The notes under the pieces: generated by a model | Seen by the model: only the letters and a program-made list of their open reading frames with translations | Told to the model about the DNA's origin: nothing | Databases searched by the model: none | DNA from: Devosia marina | GTDB taxonomy: Bacteria; Pseudomonadota; Alphaproteobacteria; Rhizobiales; Devosiaceae | DNA: 64,000 bases | NCBI RefSeq assembly: GCF_009758415.1 | Contig: NZ_WQRF01000002.1 | Coordinates: 496,001-560,000, forward strand | Reading direction: 5' to 3' | Translations under genes and position numbers: made by a program | Shown: piece after piece, positions 54,234 to 63,269 of the stretch | Numbering within the stretch: the stretch's first letter is position 1 | Layout: the number at the start of each line of letters is the position of its first letter

Positions 54234-54992
54234 ATGAGTGCGGCAATGGATAGGGCAGCGGGTGCCACCTCGCAGTTTGCCACCAGTCTGATCGACCTTC
54301 TGGATCGCGTGCATTATCGCCGCGTTTCGTTGGAGGAGCAGTTCGATCCGGTCTACAAGTTGCGCTATGAGGCGTATCGACGGGAAGATTTCATCCCGAT
54401 CAATTCGCAGCAGATCACGCGTGACAAGTTCGACGATGCCCCCAATTGCCATTGCTTTGGCATCTATATCGACGATCGTCTGGTCAGCTCGATCCGACTG
54501 CATGCGGTCAGCGCAGAACAGCCGATCTCACCGAGCCGCCTGATCTGGCCCGACGTGCTGGGCGGTCTGATTGAGAATGGCGGCGCTTATATCGATCCCA
54601 GCCGGTTCACCGCCGATCATGACGCTTCGCTCGAATTTCCGGCCCTGCCCTATCTGACCCTGCGGGTGGCGGTAATGGCCTGCGAATTTTTCCAGGCTAC
54701 CCATTGCATCTCTTCGGTGCGGCCCGAGCATGGCCCGTTCTATAAACGGGTGTTCGGTCTTGAGCAGTTGGCCGGCGTCGGCCATTGGGGGGAATTGACC
54801 TTCCCAGTCTGCCTGTTCGGCGCGCGGGTGGAGGTCATCTACAACAAGGTCATGTCCCGCTTCCCCTTCTTCATGTCGACCCATGAAGAACGCGCGGCCC
54901 TGTTTGCACCCGACAGTGTCAAGGTCCCGGCCATTGCCCCGACGGCACGCATGGCGCATCGCCTGCGCCAGCTTGAGGCGGCACAGGGATAG
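54234..54992 (+). CDS. FeeM-like acyl-amino-acid synthase (autoinducer-synthase fold)
   Basis: A 252-residue GNAT-related protein. FDPVYKLRYEAYRREDFIPI resembles the N-terminal substrate region of LuxI/FeeM enzymes, followed by HCFGIYIDDRLVSSIRLHAV and the acyl-transfer core PALPYLTLRVAVMACEFFQAT with the Arg-Pro-Glu-His segment. FeeM joins acyl-ACP to an amino acid, but the product here is unknown. No LuxR gene is adjacent; the upstream neighbour is a c-di-GMP enzyme. ATG at 54234 or 54246 could start it. Confidence 0.78.
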   Translation: MSAAMDRAAGATSQFATSLIDLLDRVHYRRVSLEEQFDPVYKLRYEAYRREDFIPINSQQITRDKFDDAPNCHCFGIYIDDRLVSSIRLHAVSAEQPISPSRLIWPDVLGGLIENGGAYIDPSRFTADHDASLEFPALPYLTLRVAVMACEFFQATHCISSVRPEHGPFYKRVFGLEQLAGVGHWGELTFPVCLFGARVEVIYNKVMSRFPFFMSTHEERAALFAPDSVKVPAIAPTARMAHRLRQLEAAQG

Positions 54993-55022
54993 CTATCGGC
55001 GGACAGCCATTATGGGAAGTGG

Positions 55023-55098
55023 TGGTGCCGCCTACGTGACTCGAACACGTGACCCCATCATTACGAATGATGTGCTCTACCAACTGAGCTAAGGCGGC
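55023..55098 (-). tRNA. tRNA-Thr (anticodon CGT)
   Basis: On the minus strand the gene folds into a full cloverleaf: 7-bp acceptor GCCGCCT/AGGCGGC, D arm GCTC/GAGC, anticodon stem CATCA/TGATG with the loop TTCGTAA (anticodon CGT, reads ACG), T arm ACGTG/CACGT with TTCGAGT, and an encoded CCA end. It lies between the FeeM-like gene and hemY. Confidence 0.95.
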
Positions 55099-55137
55099 GC
55101 TCCAATGGGGCATGGCCCCAAGTGGATGGCGGGTCTT

Positions 55138-56523
55138 TTACTGGGCGTTTTCGGCGCGCGCAAGGGGTAAGGATTGTTCGGCCGGCAACAGGGCTGGCGA
55201 GGCCGCAGCAGCCGGTGAAGGCGTCACCTGCGGACGAGAGTTGCTGGCTACCGGCACCTTCCACTCGAACGCATCGAGCTGTCCGGTGACCGGAGAGACC
55301 GGCTCCCATTCGTCGCTGACTATGCCATCTGCTGTCCAGGCGGGGTCGCGTGGCGCGCGCACGGCGCGGGCCAGCCATTCACGGGCCTTGCCCTGGTCGC
55401 CATTCTGGCCTTCCTCAATCTCGGCCATCAGGCTGGCGACGCCCTGGGTGGCGTCGGCATCGGCAAAGGGGGCCAGGGCCTCGCGGGCGCGGGCCCAGTC
55501 ATAAGCGTCGATGGCGGCGCGAGCCATTGCCATGCCGGCGGCGCGATGCGGGGGTGGCATTTCGATGATCTCGCCCATGCGCTTGAGCCGGTCCACGGCC
55601 GAGGCGCCGGGCTGCGAATAGGCATAGAGCGCAGCAACATCGGGATGGCCGGTGGCGCGCCAGATGCGGCGCAACAGGCTCTGGGCCCGGCGGGCTTCAT
55701 TTCGATTGGAATAGATGCGGGCCGCAATCAGCGCGGCGGGCACAAAATCGGGTACCAGCTTGAGCGCGGTCAGCGCGTGTTCGAGGGCGCTGTTGGGTTG
55801 GCTCAATTCGCTTTCGCGGGCGCGGGCGGTTTCGATCACGGCCTGGCGGCGGCGCTTTCTGGCTTTTTCCTCGCGCGTTGCGGCGGGTTCGGCATTGACC
55901 ATGCCGACAGCTTCTGCCCATTGGCCGCGCCGCGCCAGATCATCAAACACAGCCTGGCTGGCCCAACCGGTTTCCGGGGCCAGCGACAGGGTCTTGCGGG
56001 CGAAGGTCAAGGCCGCGTCTGGCCGGTCCTGAGCGCGGGCCTGATCGTAAAGGCCAGTCAAGGCCGCAACGGCGGTCTTTTCGCTGGCGATCAGGGCGCG
56101 ATAGTGCTCGCGCGCCGCCGGCATGTCGCCCAAGGCCAGATCGGCGCGGGCTTCGAGCAGCTTGGCGGCGCCGTTGTCGGGCAGACGGGCCTGGGCCTCA
56201 CGGGCCATCAGGCGGGCGCGGGCCGGATCGCCGGCTTGCAGGGCAATGACGGCATCCGAGAGGGCCTCCACGCCCTGTTCACGACGGCGGGTGGCCCGGC
56301 GCTTCGCCATGGCGCGGGGCGCGCCGACGATGCGGCGGGTAATTGCCCAGATGGCAATGACGAGGGCCGCTGCCACCAGCAGGATGACCACGGCGGTGCC
56401 CAGGCGCGGCTGCATGCGATAGCCAGCCAGTTCCAGCGTCAGTGTGCCGGGAAGGGCGATCACCCAGGCGGCGATACCGGCTATGACCAGACTGCCGATG
56501 ATCCAGGAGGCAAGACGGATCAT
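55138..56523 (-). CDS. hemY: HemY domain protein (TPR-containing, tetrapyrrole operon)
   Basis: A 461-residue membrane protein of the HemY N-domain family, not protoporphyrinogen oxidase. Two helices (about 5-25 and 42-64) start the chain, then TPR-like helical repeats, e.g. GLYDQARAQDRPDAALTFAR. A Pro-rich tail follows. The function is not defined in alphaproteobacteria; it follows hemC, hemD and the mitofilin-like gene. It overlaps the mitofilin stop by 4 bases (ATGA). Confidence 0.9.
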   Translation of the reverse strand: MIRLASWIIGSLVIAGIAAWVIALPGTLTLELAGYRMQPRLGTAVVILLVAAALVIAIWAITRRIVGAPRAMAKRRATRRREQGVEALSDAVIALQAGDPARARLMAREAQARLPDNGAAKLLEARADLALGDMPAAREHYRALIASEKTAVAALTGLYDQARAQDRPDAALTFARKTLSLAPETGWASQAVFDDLARRGQWAEAVGMVNAEPAATREEKARKRRRQAVIETARARESELSQPNSALEHALTALKLVPDFVPAALIAARIYSNRNEARRAQSLLRRIWRATGHPDVAALYAYSQPGASAVDRLKRMGEIIEMPPPHRAAGMAMARAAIDAYDWARAREALAPFADADATQGVASLMAEIEEGQNGDQGKAREWLARAVRAPRDPAWTADGIVSDEWEPVSPVTGQLDAFEWKVPVASNSRPQVTPSPAAAASPALLPAEQSLPLARAENAQ

Positions 56524-57779
56524 GCGCCTGTCTCCCCGGTAAGCGCGTGTTCACGCAAGTGCATCAGGAACTCATCTGCCGCCGCGAGACGGGCGATGTC
56601 GTCGACAAGCTCGCCGGCGGCAGCGCGCATGGAGGCAGGCAGGGCCTCTATCTCGGCCTGTGCGGCAGAAAAATCGCGGGCTGCCACGGCGGCTTCGAGC
56701 CGGGCGATAATGGCATCCGGGCTATCGCCCTCTACCGCCCCAGTGGGTCGCATGGCGACCAGGCCACGGAACCAGTCGAGGCTGGCATCCTGCCAGCTCG
56801 CCTCGCTTCCAGCGGGGCGGCCGGCCAGCATGTCAGGCAGCACCGCGTCGAGTTGGCGCGCGACCGCATCGGGTTGCGGCAGGCCGGTAGCGGCGCGTCC
56901 GGCAATGGCCTCGGGGACAAGGTAATCGGGCTGGGCCTGGCGCAAGGCCGCCAGTTCGGTTTCGTAGGACCGGCCAGCGTCAAAGGCGCTTTCGAGGGAC
57001 GAGAAAATCAACGGCAGGCGCGCGGCGGCGAGGCCGCTGCCCGCGTCGTCTTGCGTGCTTTGGGTCAGAGCGGCCAGTTCGTTCCGCGCCTGTGCCAATT
57101 GGGCCGTGGTTTCTGCCGCACTGGCGCGCAGGGCCGAAAGTTCGGCTTCGATCGCTGCCAGGCTTTCCGGCGCTGCAGCGCTGCCAGCGGGTCTGGCGGC
57201 AAGTTCGTCGAGCCGGGCCGCAAGGGCGGCAAGGTCTTCGGTGCTGGCCAGATTGCTGGTGTCGATGGCGCCTGCGGGTTGGTCTGGCAGATCGGCCAGG
57301 TCGGATTCAAGCGCGCCAACCCGTCCCGTCAGGGTCGAGAGTTCGTCCTGCACCGTGCTGGTCACGGTTTCCAGTTCAGGAATGGCGGTGGCAAACTGGG
57401 CCAGACGTGGATCAGCCGGCGGGGCTGCCTGGTCCGGGGCGGGCCACAGGCCATACCAGGCCAGGCCATAGGCTGCGCCCAGGCCGAGGGCGCCACCGAC
57501 CAGGCCAGCCAGCCAGACGCTGCCACTGCCGCCTGAGGCTGGTGCGGGTTCGTTTGCGGCTTTCGCGGCAGTCGTCGCCCCCGGCGCAGGCTTATCCGGC
57601 TTGCTGGCCGTGGTTGTGGCCTTGGGTGTCTCGGTGGACGAGGTCCCGCCGGCCGGTTTGGCCGTGCCTTCCAATACCGGCGGCCTGACCGGTCCGGTCT
57701 TGCCGGCGGTCTTTTCAGCTGGCTTGTCGGTTGCCTTGGGGTCGCTGTCTGGCGTTTGCTTGCCGGTGGTCTCAGCCAT
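56520..57779 (-). CDS. Alphaproteobacterial mitofilin (Mic60)-like membrane protein
   Basis: A 419-residue protein with a Lys/Pro/Thr-rich cytosolic start of about 90 residues, one helix (WLAGLVGGALGLGAAYGLAW, near 90-112), long coiled-coil stretches, and a C-terminal helical domain with a mitofilin-like layout. Its place between hemD and hemY matches the reported Mic60 homologues in alphaproteobacteria. These are thought to shape intracytoplasmic membranes, so the role here is inferred. ATG at 57779 begins MAETTGKQTPDSDPK. Confidence 0.85.
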   Translation of the reverse strand: MAETTGKQTPDSDPKATDKPAEKTAGKTGPVRPPVLEGTAKPAGGTSSTETPKATTTASKPDKPAPGATTAAKAANEPAPASGGSGSVWLAGLVGGALGLGAAYGLAWYGLWPAPDQAAPPADPRLAQFATAIPELETVTSTVQDELSTLTGRVGALESDLADLPDQPAGAIDTSNLASTEDLAALAARLDELAARPAGSAAAPESLAAIEAELSALRASAAETTAQLAQARNELAALTQSTQDDAGSGLAAARLPLIFSSLESAFDAGRSYETELAALRQAQPDYLVPEAIAGRAATGLPQPDAVARQLDAVLPDMLAGRPAGSEASWQDASLDWFRGLVAMRPTGAVEGDSPDAIIARLEAAVAARDFSAAQAEIEALPASMRAAAGELVDDIARLAAADEFLMHLREHALTGETGA

Positions 57780-57803
57780 GGCCCTTCCTCTCGTTCCGTC
57801 CGA

Positions 57804-58532
57804 TCATGGCCCAGTTTGCTCGCGGGCAAAAGCCAGTGCGAGCGCCATCATTGCGTCTTCGCTGGGATGGTCTGCCAGAAGAACGCGGCTGAAATGATGT
57901 TCGATCAGCGGCGCGGCGACATTTTCCGACAGGCAGATGACGGGCAATTTGCGTCGATCGGGTTCTGGAACAGCCGAGGCGCCCAGCGCACAGAAGATTT
58001 CAGCAGTGCGGCGCGAGTAAAACAGGATCGCGTCAAAGGTGCCTTCGGCCAATTGGCCCTCAATGGCTGGCGGCAGGGCAGTTTCGGCCACCATTTCATA
58101 GACTGGCGTGGTGACCACCATCAGCCCGTGCGGAGCGAGCGCGTGGGCAAGATCACCGCTCAAATGCTTGCCGGCGGGGTAAAACACGGGACCATCGAGC
58201 CGCGCCAGGGCAATGGTGGTGACCAGCGAATCAAGTGTGCCGTCGGCGGCAATCACATGATCGAAGCCGAGCTGACGCGCTTCATGGGCGGTGCGATCGC
58301 CCACGGCATAGACTGGCTTGTTGCGCAGGCCAGCGGTCGCATCCAGTTCGGACAGGGCGCGCAGCGCATTGGAGCTGGTCAGCGCCAATGCGGAAAAGCC
58401 CTCGGCCGGCGGCAAATGGGCGCGCAGCGTCTGGCGCGTCATCAGCGGCGCGATGTCAGCGGAAATTTCCAGCGCTGCCAGCCGTTCCTGGGTGGCCTGG
58501 GCGTCCGGCTCGGGCCGGGTGATGAGCATGCG
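57804..58532 (-). CDS. hemD: Uroporphyrinogen-III synthase
   Basis: It cyclises hydroxymethylbilane with inversion of ring D to uroporphyrinogen III. The protein is poorly conserved as usual, but MRMLITRPEPDAQATQERL at the start, a GFSALALTSSNALRAL block, YAVGDRTAHEARQLGF and YPAGKHLSGDLAHAL are family features. ATG at 58532 shares bases with the hemC stop (TGATG), and gives the typical M-R start; ATG at 58547 is the alternative. 242 residues. Confidence 0.88.
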   Translation of the reverse strand, partial: RMLITRPEPDAQATQERLAALEISADIAPLMTRQTLRAHLPPAEGFSALALTSSNALRALSELDATAGLRNKPVYAVGDRTAHEARQLGFDHVIAADGTLDSLVTTIALARLDGPVFYPAGKHLSGDLAHALAPHGLMVVTTPVYEMVAETALPPAIEGQLAEGTFDAILFYSRRTAEIFCALGASAVPEPDRRKLPVICLSENVAAPLIEHHFSRVLLADHPSEDAMMALALAFAREQTGP

Positions 58533-58534
58533 CA

Positions 58535-59473
58535 TCAGCTTGACCATTGGCTGAGCCAGTCCGGTCCCGCCTGATCGAGCAGGTCGCGGCCGACGGCTTC
58601 GCCCAGGGCGACCGGGTCTTGGCCGCGGGCCGTGGCGCGGAAACTGGTCTGCCCGTCGAGGCTGAGAATTTCGCCCTTGAGGGTGAGCAGGCCGTTCTCG
58701 TTCAAGGTCAAGGCGCCGACCGGGGTGCGGCAGGAGCCATCGAGCACGGTGAGCATGGTGCGCTCGGCGGTGATAGCGGTGTGCGTCGACAGGTGGTCGA
58801 GCGGCGCAATGAGGCCGGCCAGGCGCTCGTCGCCTTCCCTTATGGCGAGGCCAATGGCGCCCTGGGCGGGCGCCGGCATGAAGTCTTCAGGGTCGAGAAC
58901 GGCGGTGGCGCGGTGGCCTTCATCCAAACGGTTGAGACCGGCCATGGCCAGAAGGGTTGCGTCGGCGACGCCGTCGAGCAGCTTTTGCAGGCGGGTATGC
59001 ACATTGCCGCGGAAGGGCACGATGCGCAGGTCTGGCCTGAGGCGCAGGGCCTGGGCGGCGCGGCGGATGGACGAGGTGCCGAAGCGGGCGCCTTCGGGCA
59101 GATTGTCGATGCCTTTGACGGACACTGAAATAAAGGCGTCGCGCGCATCCTCGCGCTCCAGAAAGGCGGCAAGATGGATGCCCGCGGGCAGGGCTGTGGC
59201 AACGTCCTTGCTCGAATGCACGCCAATATCGATGCGCCCGCTCAGAAGCGCCTCGTCGATCTCCTTGGTGAAAACGCCCTTGCCGCCAATGTCAGACAGG
59301 GTGGTGTTTTCCTTCTGGCTGCGGTCGCCGCCGGTCGAAAACACCTCGATCTCGATGCGGTCCCCGGCGACGTCGTGGATTTCCGAGATCAGATCGCGCA
59401 CCAGTTCGGCTTGGGCTAAAGCCAGCGGGCTGCCGCGCGTTCCGATCCGGGCGAAGGGGGTGGGCGATTGCAT
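58535..59473 (-). CDS. hemC: Hydroxymethylbilane synthase (porphobilinogen deaminase)
   Basis: It joins four porphobilinogen units to hydroxymethylbilane in the cytosol. The dipyrromethane-cofactor cysteine is at about residue 248 in LDGSCRTPVG. RIGTRGSPLALAQAELV at the start, GGKGVFTKEIDEALL and HSSKDVATALPAGI match the family. 312 residues. It is divergent from tsaD with 55 bases between and leads the hemC-hemD-mitofilin-hemY unit. Confidence 0.96.
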   Translation of the reverse strand: MQSPTPFARIGTRGSPLALAQAELVRDLISEIHDVAGDRIEIEVFSTGGDRSQKENTTLSDIGGKGVFTKEIDEALLSGRIDIGVHSSKDVATALPAGIHLAAFLEREDARDAFISVSVKGIDNLPEGARFGTSSIRRAAQALRLRPDLRIVPFRGNVHTRLQKLLDGVADATLLAMAGLNRLDEGHRATAVLDPEDFMPAPAQGAIGLAIREGDERLAGLIAPLDHLSTHTAITAERTMLTVLDGSCRTPVGALTLNENGLLTLKGEILSLDGQTSFRATARGQDPVALGEAVGRDLLDQAGPDWLSQWSS

Positions 59474-59528
59474 AATCAGGCGGTCCTAGTGTACGCGATA
59501 GGCTCAATTTGGAGTAGACCAGTTCGTC

Positions 59529-60608
59529 GTGACCGGGCAAGCGCAAGCCATCATTCTGGGCATTGAAACAAGCTGCGACGAAACCGCCGCGGCCATTGTC
59601 GTACGGGATCAATCGGGCCGGGGCATGATAAGTTCCAATGTGGTGCGCTCCCAGCTCGATGAACATGCTGCGTTTGGCGGGGTGGTGCCGGAACTGGCCG
59701 CGCGTGCCCATGTCGAATGGCTCGACCACATCATCGCCCAGGCGGTGGATGAGGCGGGCATTGCGCTTGAGGATGTCGACGCCATTGCCGCCACGGCCGG
59801 GCCGGGGCTGATTGGCGGGGTTCTGGTGGGTCTGACCACCGGCAAGGCGCTGGCTGCCTCGCTGGGTAAGCCCTTGATCGCGGTCAATCATCTCGAGGGG
59901 CACGCGCTGACGGCACGGCTGACCGATGGCGTTCAATTTCCCTATCTGATGCTGCTGGTGTCGGGCGGGCACAGCCAATTCGTGCTGGTGCGCGGCGTCG
60001 GCGATTATGAGCGCTGGGGCGGCACGATCGATGATGCGCTGGGCGAGGCCTTCGACAAGGTGGCCAAGCTCTTGAGCCTGGGGCATCCCGGCGGGCCGGC
60101 CGTGGAACGGATCGCTGTCAAAGGTGACCCGAGCCGGTTCAAGTTTCCTCGGCCCCTGCTGCGCGAACGGCGGCTGGATTTCTCGTTTTCTGGCCTCAAG
60201 ACAGCGGTGCGGTTGCAGGCCGAGGCGCTGGCACCGCTCAGCGAGCAGGACGTGGCCGATATTGCCGCGGGTTTTCAGGCGGCGGTGACCGAAATCGTCG
60301 CCAAGCGCTCTCACCAGGCGCTGGAGCGGTTTCGCGCTGAATTGCCTGAGGCCGAACCGCAATTGGTGGTGGCTGGTGGGGTCGCGGCCAATCGGGCCAT
60401 TGCGACAGCGCTTGAAACGGCCACGCGGGAAATGGGCGCGCGCCTTGTGGTGCCGCCAATTGCCCTTTGCACCGACAATGGGGCCATGGTGGCCTGGGCA
60501 GGTGCGGAACGCTTTGCTCTGGGCGCAACAGACGGGCTGGCGGTTGAGGCGCGTCCGCGCTGGCCGCTCGATACGCCGGGGATGAAGGTGGATGATCATG
60601 CGGCTTGA
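59529..60608 (+). CDS. tsaD: tRNA N6-adenosine threonylcarbamoyltransferase
   Basis: It installs threonylcarbamoyl on A37 of ANN-decoding tRNAs. The iron/metal ligands His121 and His125 lie in [24 protein letters not shown] and the ATPase-fold [29 protein letters not shown] and the C-terminal [12 protein letters not shown] are intact. The start is GTG at 59529; no ATG fits. It overlaps gpsA by 11 bases. Confidence 0.95.
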   Translation: MTGQAQAIILGIETSCDETAAAIVVRDQSGRGMISSNVVRSQLDEHAAFGGVVPELAARAHVEWLDHIIAQAVDEAGIALEDVDAIAATAGPGLIGGVLVGLTTGKALAASLGKPLIAVNHLEGHALTARLTDGVQFPYLMLLVSGGHSQFVLVRGVGDYERWGGTIDDALGEAFDKVAKLLSLGHPGGPAVERIAVKGDPSRFKFPRPLLRERRLDFSFSGLKTAVRLQAEALAPLSEQDVADIAAGFQAAVTEIVAKRSHQALERFRAELPEAEPQLVVAGGVAANRAIATALETATREMGARLVVPPIALCTDNGAMVAWAGAERFALGATDGLAVEARPRWPLDTPGMKVDDHAA

Positions 60609-61584
60609 AACCGTGGCGGCGATCGGCGGCGGCGCCTGGGGCACGGCCCTGGCGCAGGCTGCCGCCATGGCGGGGCGGCAGGTTCGACTGGTGGTCCGCA
60701 GCGCAGAACAGGCCGAGGCGATCAACCGGGAGCATATCAATGCCCGCGCGCTGCCGGGTCAATACTTGCTGCCGGGCGTGGTCGCAACCGACCGGCTCGA
60801 GCGTGCCGATCTCGTGATCCTGGCGGTGCCGGCGCAATCGACGCGTACGTTGCTGTCCGGGCTGGACCCGGATTTGCTGGCCGGGCGACCGGTGGTGCTC
60901 TCGGCCAAGGGGCTGGAAACCGGAACGCTGGCGCGGCAGAGCGAAATTTTGCTCGATATGGCGCCTGACGCGGTGCCCTATGTGCTCTCCGGCCCCAGTT
61001 TTGCAGCCGATCTGGCGGCGGGACGTCCGACGGCGGTGACCCTGGCGGGGGACGATGCCAGCGATACATCGGATCTGGCGGCGGCGCTGGCCGGGCCCAG
61101 TTTCCGGCCCTACGCGGCCGACGACCGGATCGGGGTGGAAATCGCCGGGGCACTCAAGAATGTCTATGCGCTGGCCTGCGGCGCGGTGGATGGGGCCAAT
61201 CTTGGCGCCTCAGCGCGGGCGGCGCTGATTGCCCGTGGCTATGCCGAAATGGCGCGGGTCGTGACGGCCATGGGCGGCTCGGCGCATACGCTGACCGGGC
61301 TGGCCGGGTTGGGTGACTTGACCCTGACCTGCACCTCGGTGCAATCGCGCAATTACCAGTTCGGCATGGCGCTGGGGGCCGGGCGTTCGACCGAAGAAAT
61401 CGTGGCCTCCGGGGCCAGGCTGGCCGAAGGCGTGGCGACAGCGCCGGTTGCGGCGGCGCTGGCCAAAAGCCTCGATATCGACGCGCCGCTAATTGATGCA
61501 GTTGACGCCGTTGTCGCCGGCAAGGCCGATATTGCCACTATTGTTGCGGGGCTGATGTCCCGCCCACTCAAGAGGGAAGTTTGA
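60598..61584 (+). CDS. gpsA: NAD(P)-dependent glycerol-3-phosphate dehydrogenase
   Basis: It reduces dihydroxyacetone phosphate to sn-glycerol 3-phosphate for phospholipid synthesis. The Rossmann motif [10 protein letters not shown] is at residues 10-19; [10 protein letters not shown], the catalytic lysine in [12 protein letters not shown] and [20 protein letters not shown] are intact. Start ATG at 60598 has AAGGTGG about 6 bases upstream; ATG at 60592 is too close. 328 residues. It overlaps tsaD and lies one base before the YciI gene. Confidence 0.95.
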   Translation: MRLETVAAIGGGAWGTALAQAAAMAGRQVRLVVRSAEQAEAINREHINARALPGQYLLPGVVATDRLERADLVILAVPAQSTRTLLSGLDPDLLAGRPVVLSAKGLETGTLARQSEILLDMAPDAVPYVLSGPSFAADLAAGRPTAVTLAGDDASDTSDLAAALAGPSFRPYAADDRIGVEIAGALKNVYALACGAVDGANLGASARAALIARGYAEMARVVTAMGGSAHTLTGLAGLGDLTLTCTSVQSRNYQFGMALGAGRSTEEIVASGARLAEGVATAPVAAALAKSLDIDAPLIDAVDAVVAGKADIATIVAGLMSRPLKREV

Positions 61585-61585
61585 C

Positions 61586-61879
61586 ATGCTCTATGCCATG
61601 ATCGCAAAGGATGCGCCGGGCGCGTTGCAGACGCGGCTCGACACGCGCCCGGCGCACCTGGATCATCTCAATTCGCTGGGCAAGAAACTGGTCTTTGCCG
61701 GCGCGCTGCTCAATGCCGAAGAACAGCCGGAAGGCTCGATCGTGGTGTTCGAAGCGGCCGATCTGGCTGAGGCCGAAGCGCTGGCGGCGGCAGACCCGTT
61801 CGTGCCGGCTGGCGTCTTTGCCAGCTATGAGGTCAAGCGCTGGCGCATTGCCATCAACACCACCGGCGTGGAGTTGTGA
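61586..61879 (+). CDS. YciI family protein
   Basis: A 97-residue small ferredoxin-like-fold protein. The conserved His in RPAHLDHLNSLG near residue 25 and Asp in AAADPFVPAGVF near 70 form the putative active site of the YciI/YCII group. The reaction is not assigned in most members. ATG at 61586 follows AGGGAAG. It lies between gpsA and the EVE gene, an order seen in related genomes. Confidence 0.88.
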   Translation: MLYAMIAKDAPGALQTRLDTRPAHLDHLNSLGKKLVFAGALLNAEEQPEGSIVVFEAADLAEAEALAAADPFVPAGVFASYEVKRWRIAINTTGVEL

Positions 61880-61883
61880 CATC

Positions 61884-62318
61884 ATGGCCTATTGGCTGAT
61901 GAAGTCCGAGCCGGACGTGTTTTCGTTTGATGATCTGGTTGCCAAGACGGCCAAGGGTGAGGCGGAGGAATGGCACGGCGTGCGCAATTACGCGGCGCGC
62001 AACAATATGCGCGAGATGAAGGTGGGCGACGAGGCCTTCTTCTATCATTCCAATATCGGCAAGGACGTCGTGGGAATCATGAAGATCGTGGTGCCCGCCC
62101 ACCCAGACAGCACGGCCGAGCTCAATGCCAAGGGTGAAGTGGTTTGGGAATGCGTCGATGTGCAGTCGGTCAAACCCTTCCCCCGCCCGGTTAGCCTGGC
62201 CGAGATCAAGGCGACGCCTGAACTGGCCGACATCGAACTGGTGCGCCTTTCGCGCCTGTCGGTGTCAAAAGTCAGCGAAGCGGAATGGAAACTGATCTGC
62301 AAAATGGGTGGCTTGTAG
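61884..62318 (+). CDS. EVE domain protein
   Basis: A 144-residue EVE (PUA-like) protein, thought to bind modified nucleic-acid bases. MAYWLMKSEPDVFSFDDL and the GVRNYAARNNMREMKVGDEA block, followed by YHSNIGKDVVGIMKIV, are the full EVE fold. No restriction system is nearby, so a housekeeping role in RNA or DNA binding is more likely. ATG at 61884 starts 4 bases after the YciI stop. Confidence 0.92.
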   Translation: MAYWLMKSEPDVFSFDDLVAKTAKGEAEEWHGVRNYAARNNMREMKVGDEAFFYHSNIGKDVVGIMKIVVPAHPDSTAELNAKGEVVWECVDVQSVKPFPRPVSLAEIKATPELADIELVRLSRLSVSKVSEAEWKLICKMGGL

Positions 62319-62320
62319 CC

Positions 62321-62347
62321 GTCCCGCAGGGGAAATCGCTCCAGTGG
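62321..62347. repeat. Partial interspersed repeat copy
   Basis: GTCCCGCAGGGGAAATCGCT and the next CCAGTGG match the left part of the repeat at 6717-6743 with a few changes; the right part of the unit is missing. It lies just after the EVE stop. Confidence 0.5.
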
Positions 62348-62361
62348 CCTGCCTATAAGTT

Positions 62362-62393
62362 GACTTGTCTATTCAGCTATAAAGTGGCAAGTC
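62362..62393. promoter_or_regulatory. Inverted repeat upstream of siderophore-interacting protein gene
   Basis: GACTTG (62362-62367) and CAAGTC (62388-62393) are inverted copies 20 bases apart in an AT-richer patch 26 bases before the start. It could be an operator or a chance match; the 12-base gap between TTGACT and TATAAA is too short for a standard promoter. Confidence 0.3.
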
Positions 62394-62418
62394 GTCTTTC
62401 GACAAGATGGAGACGTTC

Positions 62419-63171
62419 ATGGTCAAGCAGATGCGCAATTTCGAGGTGGTGGAGACTGGACACGTCACGCCCAACATGTTCCGCGTGCGCTTTGGCGGGG
62501 CCGATGTGATTGCTTTCCCCGAAGGCTTTGCCGGGGGCTATCTCAAGCTGCGCATTCCGCTTGAGGGCGATGCAGTAGCGGTGCGCACCTATACAATCCG
62601 CCATCAGGACAAGGACGCCATCGATGTCGACTTCGCCCTGCATGGCGACAAGGATGCCGCGGGCCTCGCGACGCGCTGGGCGCTCGACGCACAGCCGGGC
62701 ATGCGCCTCGATGTGGGTGGTCCGGGCCAGCCCAAGCCGCTACCGGCGGCGAATGGCCATTACATCATCGTAGGAGACATGACGGCGCTACCGGCCATAT
62801 CGGTCAATCTCGAAGCGCTGGGCCCCGACGCCAGCGGCGATGTATTCCTCGAAATCCAGCATGAGGACGATATCCAGGACCTGGCGGTGCCCAAAAATGT
62901 CCGCCTGCACTGGCTGATCAATCCCGTGCCGGGTGGCAATCCCAACCTGCTGGTGGAAGCCATTCGCGCGCTCGATTGGCCCGATGCCCTAACCTATGCT
63001 TGGGTGGCCACCGAGTTTGAAGCCATGCGCAATCTGCGCGCCTATTTGCGCGGTGAACGCGCCTTGGGGCCCGATCAGCTCTATATTTCGAGCTATTGGA
63101 AGCGCGGCCTCATCGAAGACGACCACCGCACGGTCAAGAGCGCCGATGCACAGGCAGAGACGCCTGCGTGA
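62419..63171 (+). CDS. Siderophore-interacting protein (FAD-binding ferric reductase-like)
   Basis: A 250-residue FAD-binding protein of the ViuB/SIP family; known members reduce ferric siderophores in the cytosol. The FAD motif is RTYTIR near residue 58; YIIVGDMTALPAISVNLEAL and TYAWVATEFEAMRNLRAYL are the NAD(P)H-binding half. ATG at 62419 has GGAG 6 bases upstream, better than the ATG at 62407. No siderophore gene is in the window. Confidence 0.9.
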   Translation: MVKQMRNFEVVETGHVTPNMFRVRFGGADVIAFPEGFAGGYLKLRIPLEGDAVAVRTYTIRHQDKDAIDVDFALHGDKDAAGLATRWALDAQPGMRLDVGGPGQPKPLPAANGHYIIVGDMTALPAISVNLEALGPDASGDVFLEIQHEDDIQDLAVPKNVRLHWLINPVPGGNPNLLVEAIRALDWPDALTYAWVATEFEAMRNLRAYLRGERALGPDQLYISSYWKRGLIEDDHRTVKSADAQAETPA

Positions 63172-63269
63172 GGGCGACCCGGCGGCGATACCAATCCTGT
63201 TGGGCCCTTTGCTGAAATGCAGGCGCGGATTAAGCTGTGCAGGCGCATTTCACGCGAGGGGGAAGAGAA

